From Rhodococcus sp. (in: high G+C Gram-positive bacteria) (GTDB lineage: Bacteria > Actinomycetota > Actinomycetes > Mycobacteriales > Mycobacteriaceae), in contig NZ_JAHFVG010000007.1 in assembly GCF_023264675.1 (NCBI RefSeq), forward strand, positions 62,001-126,000: a DNA stretch of 64,000 nt, given 5' to 3'. The position numbers and the translations under genes were made by a program. Of this stretch, positions 25,810 through 33,140 are shown one piece after another. Position 1 is the first letter of the stretch, and every line of letters begins with the position of its first letter. The notes beneath the pieces were generated by a model. The model made no database searches. It was not told the origin of the DNA and was given only the letters and a program-made list of their open reading frames with translations.

Positions 25810-26409
25810 CTATGCTCGGACGATGATGGAGTCGAACGCGGCTTCGAGTGTGGCAGCCAGGCTCGAGGCCTCGCCGAGGTAGCCGTTCACCATCGCACCG
25901 TCGCGCAGGATCATGAGTTGTCGTGCTGCGGAATCGGTATCGCGTGCTCCCGCTTCGGATGCAATGTCGGCGAATCGAGCGAGCATCCAGCGTCGGTGCT
26001 CGGCGACGACGTGTCGGACCGGGTCGTCGGGGTCGGAGAATTCCGCGGCGGCGTTGATGAACGCGCAGCCGCGGAAACCAGGTCGACAGCTGGCGGCTCC
26101 GATGTCGGTGGCGAGCGCGCGCAACGACCCGACCGGATCGTCGGCGCGATGCACATGAGAGATCCATTCCTGTTCGCCCGCGGACTGCTGCTGTAGATAC
26201 GCGACCACCAGATCGCTCTTGGTGCGAAAGTGCCGGTAGAAGGTGACCTTCGTGATTCCGGCCTGCTCGATGATGCGATCGGCACTGGTCGCACGAATTC
26301 CCTGCGAGTAGAACAGCTCGCTCGCGGCGAGAAGGATGCGCTCCTTCGTGCTCGGCCCCGATGTACGGCGGGTCGTCGGGTCCGCGGAGTCGGCGGTCAT
26401 GTTCTGCAC
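25810..26409 (-). CDS. TetR/AcrR family transcriptional regulator
   Basis: A 199-residue repressor with the helix-turn-helix ATSADRIIEQAGITKVTFY RHF at about residues 40-60, the SDLV segment, and a C-terminal ligand domain. The GCAFINAAAEFSDPDDPVRH segment is common in the TetR_C subgroup. It is divergent from the membrane protein at 26524. The intergenic palindrome at 26465-26490 is the likely binding site, so the pair is probably a regulator with its target. Confidence 0.88.
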   Translation of the reverse strand: MQNMTADSADPTTRRTSGPSTKERILLAASELFYSQGIRATSADRIIEQAGITKVTFYRHFRTKSDLVVAYLQQQSAGEQEWISHVHRADDPVGSLRALATDIGAASCRPGFRGCAFINAAAEFSDPDDPVRHVVAEHRRWMLARFADIASEAGARDTDSAARQLMILRDGAMVNGYLGEASSLAATLEAAFDSIIVRA

Positions 26410-26464
26410 TCCTGATCTGTCGTGCTCGATTGCTTCAGCGCTGGAATCAACCTATAGTCTCGTC

Positions 26465-26490
26465 ATGTAGACGAACTAGTAACTCTACAT
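26465..26490. promoter_or_regulatory. TetR operator candidate
   Basis: Outer arms ATGTAGA and TCTACAT flank the perfect core ACTAGT with three bases on each side. All three symmetric parts share one centre (between 26477 and 26478). It lies 34 bp before the membrane-protein start and 56 bp before the TetR start, so one dimer or dimer pair could control both. Confidence 0.6.
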
Positions 26491-26523
26491 CGCAATCGCG
26501 AGCCATCTACGACAAGGAATCCC

Positions 26524-27087
26524 ATGACCACGACCGTCCCGCGTTCGTCATCGCAGCTGATCGGCACGCTGCGCACCCTGTATTTCGCACGCTTCGCCTT
26601 CGCCGCGGCCTGGGCAGCAATCCTCGTGGCGACGAAGCCGCAACTCGGTGCACTGCTGACCTTCCTGGTGGTCGTCTATCCGCTTGTCGACGCCGCCGCA
26701 GTGTCCTGGCAGCTACGGATCGATGGTTCGGCCGGCGCTCCGAGGACAACCGAGAGGATCAACGTCGTGGTCAGCGTCGTGGTTGCCATCGCCCTCGGGT
26801 GGGCTTCGACGTATTCTCTCGCTGCCGCCCTCGGGATTTGGGGAGTGTGGGCGGCGGCCTCGGGGCTGACGCAACTCGTCACCGCGGTGAAGCGTCGGAG
26901 TGCTGGAGGTCAGATCCCGCAGATGCTCAGCGGGGGTATCTCGATCGCAGCCGGACTCGCATTCGCGACCCAGGCGTTGCAGGGCAGCGACAGTATCGAC
27001 AGCGTCGGGGGCTACGCACTGCTGGGAGGGGTCTTCTTCCTGGTCTCCGCGGTGCGGTTGAGCCTGTCGCCGCGCTCAGCCCTCTGA
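26524..27087 (+). CDS. DUF308/HdeD-like membrane protein
   Basis: A 187-residue protein with about five to six hydrophobic helices and short loops (for example AAWAAILVAT, LLTFLVVVYPLVDAAAV, ISIAAGLAFATQAL). It resembles the DUF308/HdeD type of small integral membrane protein. No catalytic motif. The start follows AAGGAATCCC. It is divergent from, and presumably controlled by, the TetR regulator. Function unknown; a role in membrane stress or small-molecule tolerance is possible. Confidence 0.7.
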   Translation: MTTTVPRSSSQLIGTLRTLYFARFAFAAAWAAILVATKPQLGALLTFLVVVYPLVDAAAVSWQLRIDGSAGAPRTTERINVVVSVVVAIALGWASTYSLAAALGIWGVWAAASGLTQLVTAVKRRSAGGQIPQMLSGGISIAAGLAFATQALQGSDSIDSVGGYALLGGVFFLVSAVRLSLSPRSAL

Positions 27088-27106
27088 CTGTCCGGAAAAT
27101 GTGGAA

Positions 27107-27760
27107 CTACCCGACCAGCCGCGCGCTTGCATCCCTGGCGTTCTGCGCTGCGTCCAGTCGAGCCTGAGCGAAGGACTGATCGCCGATGGGGATGAGGTGT
27201 TCCATCCCGGGGATCGTCTTGGCGAGAGTGAGGTCGACGACGATGAAGGAGGGATCCATCCGCATCATGAAGCCGAGCAACGATTCCAGATGGGCGATGA
27301 GGTGTTCGTGGGATTCCATCGGCGTTCCTGGCGCGTAGGAGCCGCCTCGGCTCGTGACGACGGTGACCGGGGTACGGAGGGTTTTGGTGGTGTCGGTGTG
27401 GGCGGTTCGGCCGACGTCGATGACGTTGTCGAGCCAAGCTTTGAGGGGCGCGGGGACGGCGAAGTTGTACATCGGGCTTCCGATCACGACGGCGTCGGCG
27501 CGCTCGAGTTCGTCGATGAGCGTCTCACGAATCGAGAACGCAGCCTTCTGTGCTTCGGAGCGGTCCTCGGGTGCCGTCGCCGACGCGGTGAATCCGTCGA
27601 AGTTCAGGTGCGGTACGGGATCGGCGGCGAGGTCGCGGTAGATGACCGTGCCACCGGGGTTGAGTTCTAGCCAGGCCGCGCGGAAGTCGGCGGTCACGGT
27701 TCGCGAGATGGACTGTCCCTCAGGGGCAGCGGCCGAGTCGAGGTGCAACAAGGTAGGCAT
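27107..27760 (-). CDS. azoR: FMN-dependent NADH-azoreductase / NAD(P)H-quinone reductase
   Basis: A 217-residue flavodoxin-fold enzyme. It shows the N-terminal phosphate-binding LHLDSAAAPEGQSISRTVT (FMN), the ADAVVIGSPMYNFAVPAPLKAW motif split around residue 95, and TSRGGSYAPGTPM near 140, all typical of AzoR. The family reduces quinones and azo dyes by two-electron transfer, protecting against quinone stress. It is divergent from an HxlR regulator, a common pairing in which the regulator senses quinones or other electrophiles. Confidence 0.88.
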   Translation of the reverse strand: MPTLLHLDSAAAPEGQSISRTVTADFRAAWLELNPGGTVIYRDLAADPVPHLNFDGFTASATAPEDRSEAQKAAFSIRETLIDELERADAVVIGSPMYNFAVPAPLKAWLDNVIDVGRTAHTDTTKTLRTPVTVVTSRGGSYAPGTPMESHEHLIAHLESLLGFMMRMDPSFIVVDLTLAKTIPGMEHLIPIGDQSFAQARLDAAQNARDASARLVG

Positions 27761-27834
27761 GAAATTCTCCTGCTTCAGACGGTGTGGCGAGCCTTGTCCG
27801 GTCGCCTGAAGTGACGGTACTATCCTTATGCCAG

Positions 27835-27844
27835 TAGGTACCTA
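27835..27844. promoter_or_regulatory. Palindrome in the azoR-hxlR intergenic region
   Basis: TAGGTACCTA is a perfect 10-bp palindrome 17 bp before the HxlR ATG. A related GTACTA lies upstream at 27817-27822. HxlR/YodB-type regulators bind short GTAC-containing dyads, so this is a reasonable operator for the divergent pair. Confidence 0.4.
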
Positions 27845-27860
27845 GAGGAAAGTGTCGACA

Positions 27861-28262
27861 ATGGCTGCTGATGTGACGTACGACATACCGATCGATCGCG
27901 ATGTGCACCCGGAGGACGCGTGCCCCATCGGGGACGTGGTCGACATGGTGTTCAGTCGGTGGACGACGCCGATTCTGTGGACGCTGCATCGATACGGGCG
28001 CCAGCGCTTCGTCGAACTTCAACGCCGGATACCGGCGATTTCACCGAAGGTGATGACGCAGCGACTACGCCAGATGGAACGTGACGGGTTCGTAGTGCGC
28101 GAATACCACGCCGAGGTTCCGCCGCGTGTGGAGTACGAGATCACCGAACTCGGACTGCGGCTGGCTCCGATCTTTGCGGAGTTGTCTGCATGGTCCGATG
28201 CCAACATGGACGAGGTTCTCGATGCGCGCCAGCGCTACGACGATTCGCCTCGCTCGCACTGA
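27861..28262 (+). CDS. HxlR family transcriptional regulator
   Basis: About 133 residues with a winged-helix core: CPIGDVVDMVFSRWTTPILW, then FVELQRRIPAISPKVMTQRL, the recognition helix, and the wing GFVVREYHAEVPPRVEYEIT. There is one N-terminal Cys in the position used for thiol sensing by YodB-like members (EDACPIG). I chose the ATG at 27861; a GTG at 27852 sits too close to the GAGGAAA. It is divergent from the azoreductase gene and probably represses it until quinones are present (family knowledge plus context). Confidence 0.88.
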   Translation: MAADVTYDIPIDRDVHPEDACPIGDVVDMVFSRWTTPILWTLHRYGRQRFVELQRRIPAISPKVMTQRLRQMERDGFVVREYHAEVPPRVEYEITELGLRLAPIFAELSAWSDANMDEVLDARQRYDDSPRSH

Positions 28263-28311
28263 GTGGAAGCCCACGGTGCGTAACGTACTGCGGCGCACTA
28301 CATCTGTAGCC

Positions 28312-28785
28312 TCAGGCCTGGGGCTGAAGCCCCGAGTCCTCGGCGCGCCGGACGGCGTCGACGAGCGGCATCAAATCAGGCTCGACGGATGCTTCGTCGA
28401 GGGCCCCGCGGAGCGCGGCGTCGTTGGTCGGTCGCGCTGCCTCGAGTAGAGCCAAGCCTTTGTCGCTGACGTCGGTGTAGATACCCCGTCGATCGGTGGG
28501 GCACAGGTAACGCGTGAGCAACCCGCGGTCCTCGAGTCGCGTGACAAGGCGGGTCGTTGCGCTCTGGCTCAGAACGATGGCGTCCGCCACCTGCTTCATC
28601 TGTAGATGGCCGCCGACCCCGTCGTGTTGCCTGGCCAGGACGTCGAGCAGCCAATACTCGCGGGCGCTGAGGTCGTGATCGGCCTGCAGTGCTCTCTCGA
28701 TCCGGCCTTCGATGCGGCCGTGAAGTACCGCAAGTGCGAGCCAGTTCTGCGCCAATGCCGTCAGGGCGGGGTCGTGTGCGGTCAT
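28312..28785 (-). CDS. MarR family transcriptional regulator
   Basis: About 157 residues from the ATG at 28783-28785, with AAAGG eight bases upstream. It has the MarR winged helix: LSAREYWLLDVLARQ, MKQVADAIVLSQSATTRLVTR, and the wing YLCPTDRRGIYTDVSDKG with the usual Asp-Arg-Arg. It is divergent from the aldo/keto reductase gene. The TTGCA-N13-TGCAA dyad between them is the candidate operator. Confidence 0.9.
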   Translation of the reverse strand: MTAHDPALTALAQNWLALAVLHGRIEGRIERALQADHDLSAREYWLLDVLARQHDGVGGHLQMKQVADAIVLSQSATTRLVTRLEDRGLLTRYLCPTDRRGIYTDVSDKGLALLEAARPTNDAALRGALDEASVEPDLMPLVDAVRRAEDSGLQPQA

Positions 28786-28831
28786 GGTCATGCCTTTCGA
28801 TGCCGATCTTGTCGACACCACCATACCGCGC

Positions 28832-28854
28832 TTGCAATTAATCGGCGCATGCAA
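28832..28854. promoter_or_regulatory. MarR operator candidate
   Basis: An inverted repeat with TTGCA (28832-28836) and TGCAA (28850-28854) separated by 13 bp. It lies 47 bp from the MarR start and 52 bp from the aldo/keto reductase start. TTGC-based dyads are usual for MarR proteins. Confidence 0.45.
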
Positions 28855-28905
28855 CTATTGTTTACGCTTGCTACCCGCTCACGCAACACAGACAGGATCA
28901 TCTTC

Positions 28906-29919
28906 ATGTCCATCTCTCAGTTTCTCCCCAGCTCCCTCGGATTCGGTACCGCTCCGCTCGGCAACATGTTTCGCGCCATCCCCGACGACGAGGCCGCGGC
29001 CACCGTTCGCGCAGCATGGGACCAAGGCATCCGGTTCTTCGACACGGCACCCTTCTACGGTGCAGGGCTCGCCGAGATCCGACTCGGCGAGGTGCTGGCC
29101 GAGCACCCTCGCGACGACTATGTGCTCAGTTCCAAAGTGGGACGCGTGATCTCCGACGAGATCGAGGACCCGGCCACACGCGAGTTCGGTGAAAAGGGGA
29201 ATCTGTTCGAGCACGGTCGCCCCAACACGATGGTCAACGACTACAGCGCGGACGCCACGATGAGGTCCATCGAGGACAGCCTCGAACGGTTGAAGACGGA
29301 CCGCCTCGACATCGTCTGGGTTCACGACATAGCCCAGGATTTCTACGGCGACGACTGGATCCAGATGTACGAGTCCGCCCGCACCGGTGCTTTCCGAGTC
29401 CTGACGAAGCTTCGCGACGAAGGCGTGATCAAGGGCTGGGGCGTGGGCGTCAACCGCGTCGAGCCACTGGAGATGACGCTCGACCTCGACGAACCGCAGC
29501 CCGACGCCTTCCTGCTGGCGGGTCGCTACACCCTTCTCGATCATCGACGTGCATTGCAGCGATTGCTGCCTGCCGCTCAGAGCCACGGCGTCGACATCGT
29601 CGTCGGAGGTCCCTACAGTTCCGGAATCCTCGCCGGCGGCAACCACTTCGAGTACCAGGAAGCTCCGCAGGAGATCGTGGACAAGGTCGCGCGGATCAAG
29701 GCACTCACCGATGAGCACGGAATCGGCATCAAGTCCGCTGCTCTGCAGTTCTCCCTGGCGCATCCGGCCGTCGCTGCAGTCATCCCCGGCGCGACACGCC
29801 CCAGCCGCATCGCCGAAGACATCGCCGCTTCGACGGAAACCGTTCCCGCTGCGTTCTGGGAGGGCCTTCGCGAGCAGGGAATCATCGCCGAGGACGCCCC
29901 GGTGCCGACCGGTCGATGA
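28906..29919 (+). CDS. Aldo/keto reductase (aldose/fucose 1-dehydrogenase-like)
   Basis: A 337-residue TIM-barrel oxidoreductase. The start MSISQFLPSSLGFGTAPLGN is followed by GIRFFDTAPFYGAGLAEIRLG (catalytic Asp and Tyr), VLSSKVGRV (Lys) and DIVWVHDI (His). The cofactor segment is AAVIPGATRPSRIAEDI. The sequence is closest in layout to the D-threo-aldose/L-fucose 1-dehydrogenase branch of the AKRs, which oxidises sugars with NAD(P). An upstream in-frame extension overlaps the MarR gene on the other strand and was not used. Divergent MarR regulator. Confidence 0.85.
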   Translation: MSISQFLPSSLGFGTAPLGNMFRAIPDDEAAATVRAAWDQGIRFFDTAPFYGAGLAEIRLGEVLAEHPRDDYVLSSKVGRVISDEIEDPATREFGEKGNLFEHGRPNTMVNDYSADATMRSIEDSLERLKTDRLDIVWVHDIAQDFYGDDWIQMYESARTGAFRVLTKLRDEGVIKGWGVGVNRVEPLEMTLDLDEPQPDAFLLAGRYTLLDHRRALQRLLPAAQSHGVDIVVGGPYSSGILAGGNHFEYQEAPQEIVDKVARIKALTDEHGIGIKSAALQFSLAHPAVAAVIPGATRPSRIAEDIAASTETVPAAFWEGLREQGIIAEDAPVPTGR

Positions 29920-29928
29920 AAGCGGGGT

Positions 29929-30435
29929 TCAGCACTCGCCCGAGGGTGCGGCACCGACCACGGTAGGCGACGGTCGGAGCGGCGTGACGGGCAGTTTCTC
30001 GATCTGTGATGCGAGACGGCGCGGGTCGTCGGTGGCCAGGGACTCGATGAGGACTCGGTGGGGGTGGGCGGACGATCCGGTGATGAGGTATTTCTGGCCC
30101 GGTCGCACTCGTTCGGCTTCGGCGAGCATTTCCGGGGTGACGGTCGTGGCCGGCTCCGGGAGCGTCGTGACCGCTGTCGGAGGTGTATCCGAGAGCGCCT
30201 CTCGCACGATGCGTCTCGGGTCGTACTGGCGCGGATCGAACGCGTTCCATTCGGTACGCGCCAGCGAGACTCCGAGATCGTGTTCGGTTGTGGTGCGTGC
30301 TGATTCGAGCATTCGCCTGAGCCCGCGGATCGTCGCGCCGAGTTGCTGAGCGTAGAGGGGGAGCCTCTGCGGCCCGATCACCAGGCCCGCAACCAAGCCG
30401 ACGAGCAGGAGCTTCTCGATGGTCAGTCCGAACAT
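29929..30435 (-). CDS. tatB: Sec-independent translocase protein TatB-like
   Basis: A 168-residue protein starting MFGLTIEKLLLVGLVAGLVI, an N-terminal membrane helix with Glu at position 7. A GPQRLP hinge, an amphipathic helix (YAQQLGATIRGLRRMLESAR) and a long polar tail follow, the usual TatB design. The start overlaps the TatC end by 13 bp. It is last in the order dioxygenase-tatA-tatC-tatB, not the common tatA-tatB-tatC order. TatB with TatC forms the receptor for twin-arginine signal peptides in the cytoplasmic membrane. Confidence 0.85.
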   Translation of the reverse strand: MFGLTIEKLLLVGLVAGLVIGPQRLPLYAQQLGATIRGLRRMLESARTTTEHDLGVSLARTEWNAFDPRQYDPRRIVREALSDTPPTAVTTLPEPATTVTPEMLAEAERVRPGQKYLITGSSAHPHRVLIESLATDDPRRLASQIEKLPVTPLRPSPTVVGAAPSGEC

Positions 30436-31223
30436 TGTTGATACTCCTCACTGTTGGTGTCGATACGTCGTGCGGCTCGTCGGTCGTGGAACTGAGTGAC
30501 GACGAGCGCGGCGCCGAACAATACCGACATCGGGATCGCGATCAGGAACATCGACAGAACGTCTGCCGCCGGTGTCACCAGTGCGCTGAACAGCACGATG
30601 ACGATGACGATGACTCTCCAGCTTCGGCGAAAGCGTTGTGCCGAGACAAGTCCCAGGAAGTTGAGCGCGACGACGAATATCGGAAGGACGAACGCGATTC
30701 CGGTTGCCACGACGATCTTCAGTACGAAGTCGACGTAGTAGGACGCGTTGAGAATGGTGCTGTCCTGGTCAGACGAGAAGCTGGTCAGCACGCTCACCAT
30801 GTGGGGGAAGACGAGAAGGCCGAAGGCGCAGCCGGTGACGAACACGGGTGCTGCTGCTGCGAAGAAGCCGAATCCGAACCTCTTTTCCCGCCGTGTCATT
30901 CCGGGGGCAACGAAGGCGAACAATTCTGCGAGCCAGACCGGGCTCGAGATGACGATGCCGGTGAACATGGCGATCTTCATCTTGATGTCGAATGCCCCTG
31001 TCACGGTGTCGTAGTTCAGACTCGCGGCACGTGAATCGGCAAGCTCCTCGATGGGTCCACGCAGAATGTCGAGGATCTGATCGGAGAGTAGAAAGCCGAG
31101 CACGATGCCGACTACCAGTGCCAATGCCGCGCGGGTGGCGCGTCGACGCGCCTCGCGGAAGTGGTCGGTAACCGGCATCGCCCCTCTCGGAAGCGTCGTC
31201 CGATCGATCGTTGCGGTGGTCAT
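30423..31223 (-). CDS. tatC: Sec-independent translocase protein TatC
   Basis: A 266-residue membrane protein with six predicted helices. TatC marks are the N-terminal MPVTDHFREARRRATRAALAL (normally HLxELRxR), the first periplasmic loop, and PVWLAELFAFVAPGMTRREKRF. Also present are FSSDQDSTILNASYYVDFVLK and, near the end, FSALVTPAADVLSMFLIAIPM with the conserved TP-D pattern. The HFREARRRA motif replaces the more usual HLEELRRR, so the protein is somewhat divergent. Its start overlaps the TatA stop (ATGA, 31220-31223). It recognises RR signal peptides, together with TatB. Confidence 0.9.
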   Translation of the reverse strand: MTTATIDRTTLPRGAMPVTDHFREARRRATRAALALVVGIVLGFLLSDQILDILRGPIEELADSRAASLNYDTVTGAFDIKMKIAMFTGIVISSPVWLAELFAFVAPGMTRREKRFGFGFFAAAAPVFVTGCAFGLLVFPHMVSVLTSFSSDQDSTILNASYYVDFVLKIVVATGIAFVLPIFVVALNFLGLVSAQRFRRSWRVIVIVIVLFSALVTPAADVLSMFLIAIPMSVLFGAALVVTQFHDRRAARRIDTNSEEYQQCSD

Positions 31224-31465
31224 GACGGTCGGTGGCCCACAACGGTGGTCAGGGTGCCGGCAGGGACCGTTGTGTCGTAGGTCGGCGTCGCGGGGGAGAC
31301 ACTCTGCGGTGAGGCTGTGGCCGGCTCGTCGTGGACTTCCTGCTTGAGGATCCGCATCGACTGTCCGACGCTTTTCGCCAGTGCCGGGAGTTTGGTCGAG
31401 CCGAAGACGAGAAGGACGATGGCCAGGATGACGACTGCGTGCCAGCCGGTGAGATTCTGTAACAT
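31220..31465 (-). CDS. tatA: Sec-independent translocase protein TatA
   Basis: An 81-residue protein: a short periplasmic start MLQNLTGWH, a membrane helix AVVILAIVLLVFGSTKLPAL with the conserved FGSxKLP hinge, an amphipathic helix SVGQSMRILKQEV, and an acidic/polar tail. AGGAG precedes the ATG. It lies 46 bp downstream of the Tat-exported dioxygenase-like lipoprotein gene and overlaps tatC. TatA polymerises to form the transient pore for folded proteins. Confidence 0.93.
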   Translation of the reverse strand: MLQNLTGWHAVVILAIVLLVFGSTKLPALAKSVGQSMRILKQEVHDEPATASPQSVSPATPTYDTTVPAGTLTTVVGHRPS

Positions 31466-31511
31466 GATTGTGCTCCTTGATGTTTCGTTCGGGTTATTGT
31501 GATTTGGGTGT

Positions 31512-32492
31512 TCAGTTCGGGGCGTCGCCGGACGGCGGCGTGCCGCCTCCCGGTCCACCCGTCTGGCCACCGCCACCACCCGTTGGGGCTGCGGACATCG
31601 CGGGTTCGGTGGTCGTATCGACAGCGACGGGTAGAGATCCGACGTAGCCGGTGGTGGTGTCTCCGGTGAATGTCCCCATTTCGAGGTCGTAGCCGTCGCC
31701 GAAAACGTTGTCGTTGTCGAGGCTGCCGATTTGGGTGAGGTTCTCGGCCGATCCCGAGTACGTGTCGAGTAGAAAGACATCGTCGAGCATGTCCTGGGGG
31801 AAGGCGACCTGCGAGGTTGCGATGGCGTTGTCGACATCGGTGGCCGACGCTGCGTCGGGGTAGATTTCGAAATGCATGTGGGTCCACCTACCCGAGTAGC
31901 AGGCGGGAACGATGGTGGAGAAGGTTACTCGGCCATCGGCGTCGGCGATTTGCACTCCTCGCAAGTAGGTTTCGTCCTCGATTCCTTCCGAGTACATCGA
32001 ATAGTGGCCCTCGGCGTCGCAGTGCCACACGTAGACGGCGACGCCTTCGAAAGGCGCGTCGGCGTTGGCAGTGTCGGTGACGGTGAAGGTGAACGAGAGG
32101 GGCACCCCGTCGGCCGTGGTGCCGCCCTCGAGGCTCGAGGTGATGTCACTGCGCACGATTCCGGACTCTTCGAGCACGTTGACGCCGTTGGTGCCGTCGG
32201 CCGGGTAGGGGCCGTTCGTTTCCTGGGGGATTTCTCCCGTGGCGACAGTGGTGGCAGTAGCAGTGGAACTGCTGCTCGTGCTCGATGCTTCGGAGCTGTT
32301 GCCGGCGCAGGCGGCCAATGCGATTGTGCCGGCTCCGATTCCGACGGCGCTCAGCACGCGGCGGCGGGTGATGATGGTTCCGACATCGAATGCCACTCCC
32401 TGATCGACGACCTCGTCATCGCGGCGGGGAAGGGCACGTCCTTCGTAGGTCGGCCCGGTCGGGCTGTTGTCGGGGTCTGGAATGTGGTTCAT
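31512..32492 (-). CDS. Tat-exported intradiol ring-cleavage dioxygenase-like lipoprotein
   Basis: About 326 residues from the ATG at 32490-32492, which has GGAGGAG. A twin-arginine signal (ITRRRVLSAVGIGAG) ends in an LAAC lipobox, so it is exported folded and anchored outside. After a Ser/Thr linker comes the intradiol domain: ETNGPYPADG, VRSDITSS, FEGVAVYVWHCDAEGHYSMY, and PACYSGRWTHMHFEIY. These supply the two Tyr and two His that bind Fe(III) in protocatechuate or catechol dioxygenases. The C-terminus is Gly/Pro rich. It heads an operon with tatA, tatC and tatB, a strong hint that those genes serve its export. Substrate of the extracytoplasmic enzyme unknown. Confidence 0.85.
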   Translation of the reverse strand: MNHIPDPDNSPTGPTYEGRALPRRDDEVVDQGVAFDVGTIITRRRVLSAVGIGAGTIALAACAGNSSEASSTSSSSTATATTVATGEIPQETNGPYPADGTNGVNVLEESGIVRSDITSSLEGGTTADGVPLSFTFTVTDTANADAPFEGVAVYVWHCDAEGHYSMYSEGIEDETYLRGVQIADADGRVTFSTIVPACYSGRWTHMHFEIYPDAASATDVDNAIATSQVAFPQDMLDDVFLLDTYSGSAENLTQIGSLDNDNVFGDGYDLEMGTFTGDTTTGYVGSLPVAVDTTTEPAMSAAPTGGGGGQTGGPGGGTPPSGDAPN

Positions 32493-32654
32493 GGTGGGTT
32501 CTCCTCCTGGGCTGCAGGTTGTTCGATACCCACTCTGACGGTTCGAGTATGTAGTTCCCTGCATGCCCGCTGGGAGAACCCTGTGAACGACGAAGGGTCG
32601 AAGGCCATCCCATGCGCTGCGCACCCGTGTGCGCGAAGTAGGTGCCGAGCCCTA

Positions 32655-33140
32655 CTACCCGCACACGGGCGGCGGAGCCGCTACCCGCCTGCGCGTGCTG
32701 ACGAACAACACAACGGTCGCGAACGCAGCCTCGGCAGCCCCGATCGCCATTGCCACCGTCCCCATCGATACCGTCCCCATCGACATCGTCCCCATCGGCA
32801 CCGACGGCATGGTGACCGCCGCATTCATCGTTGCACCGCCGGCCGAGGCGCTGCCGTGGTGACCGGCATGTGATCCGGGCATGCTCATGTTCTGGTGCAC
32901 CGCCAGCATTCCGATGTTCATCGTCGCCACCAGCGCCCAATCGCGGGCCTCGGGGCCCGTCCACAGATGCCAGGCGCAGTACAGACATCCGAGCGCCATC
33001 GCGGTGAGCGCAGCTGTCTGCGCGAGACCGTGACCGGCGAGGCCGGCCAGATGCGCGAACGCCGACATCACCGCGAGCGCAGCACCCACCCTCCCCACCC
33101 ATGAGGTGAGGTGGGTTGGCGTCAGCGCTGTCATGCTCAT
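32655..33140 (-). CDS. Small membrane protein with Met/His-rich loop
   Basis: A 161-residue protein with about four hydrophobic helices (VGAALAVMSAFAHLAGLAGH, then TAALTAMALGCLYCAWHLW, a third helix, and AIGAAEAAFATVVLFV). Between helices 3 and 4 lies a Met/His-rich stretch: HQNMSMPGSHAGHHG, then four Met-containing repeats of the MGTVSMGT kind. Such Met and His clusters are usual in copper-handling proteins. Its ATG overlaps the end of the copper amine oxidase gene (33137-33140), so it may help copper delivery to that enzyme (inference). It resembles DUF5134-type proteins. Confidence 0.7.
   Translation of the reverse strand: MSMTALTPTHLTSWVGRVGAALAVMSAFAHLAGLAGHGLAQTAALTAMALGCLYCAWHLWTGPEARDWALVATMNIGMLAVHQNMSMPGSHAGHHGSASAGGATMNAAVTMPSVPMGTMSMGTVSMGTVAMAIGAAEAAFATVVLFVSTRRRVAAPPPVCG

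Noticed and set aside
28320..28333. GGGGC-TGAA-GCCCC hairpin near the end of the MarR gene
   Set aside because: A five-base stem inside coding sequence, too weak to call a terminator.
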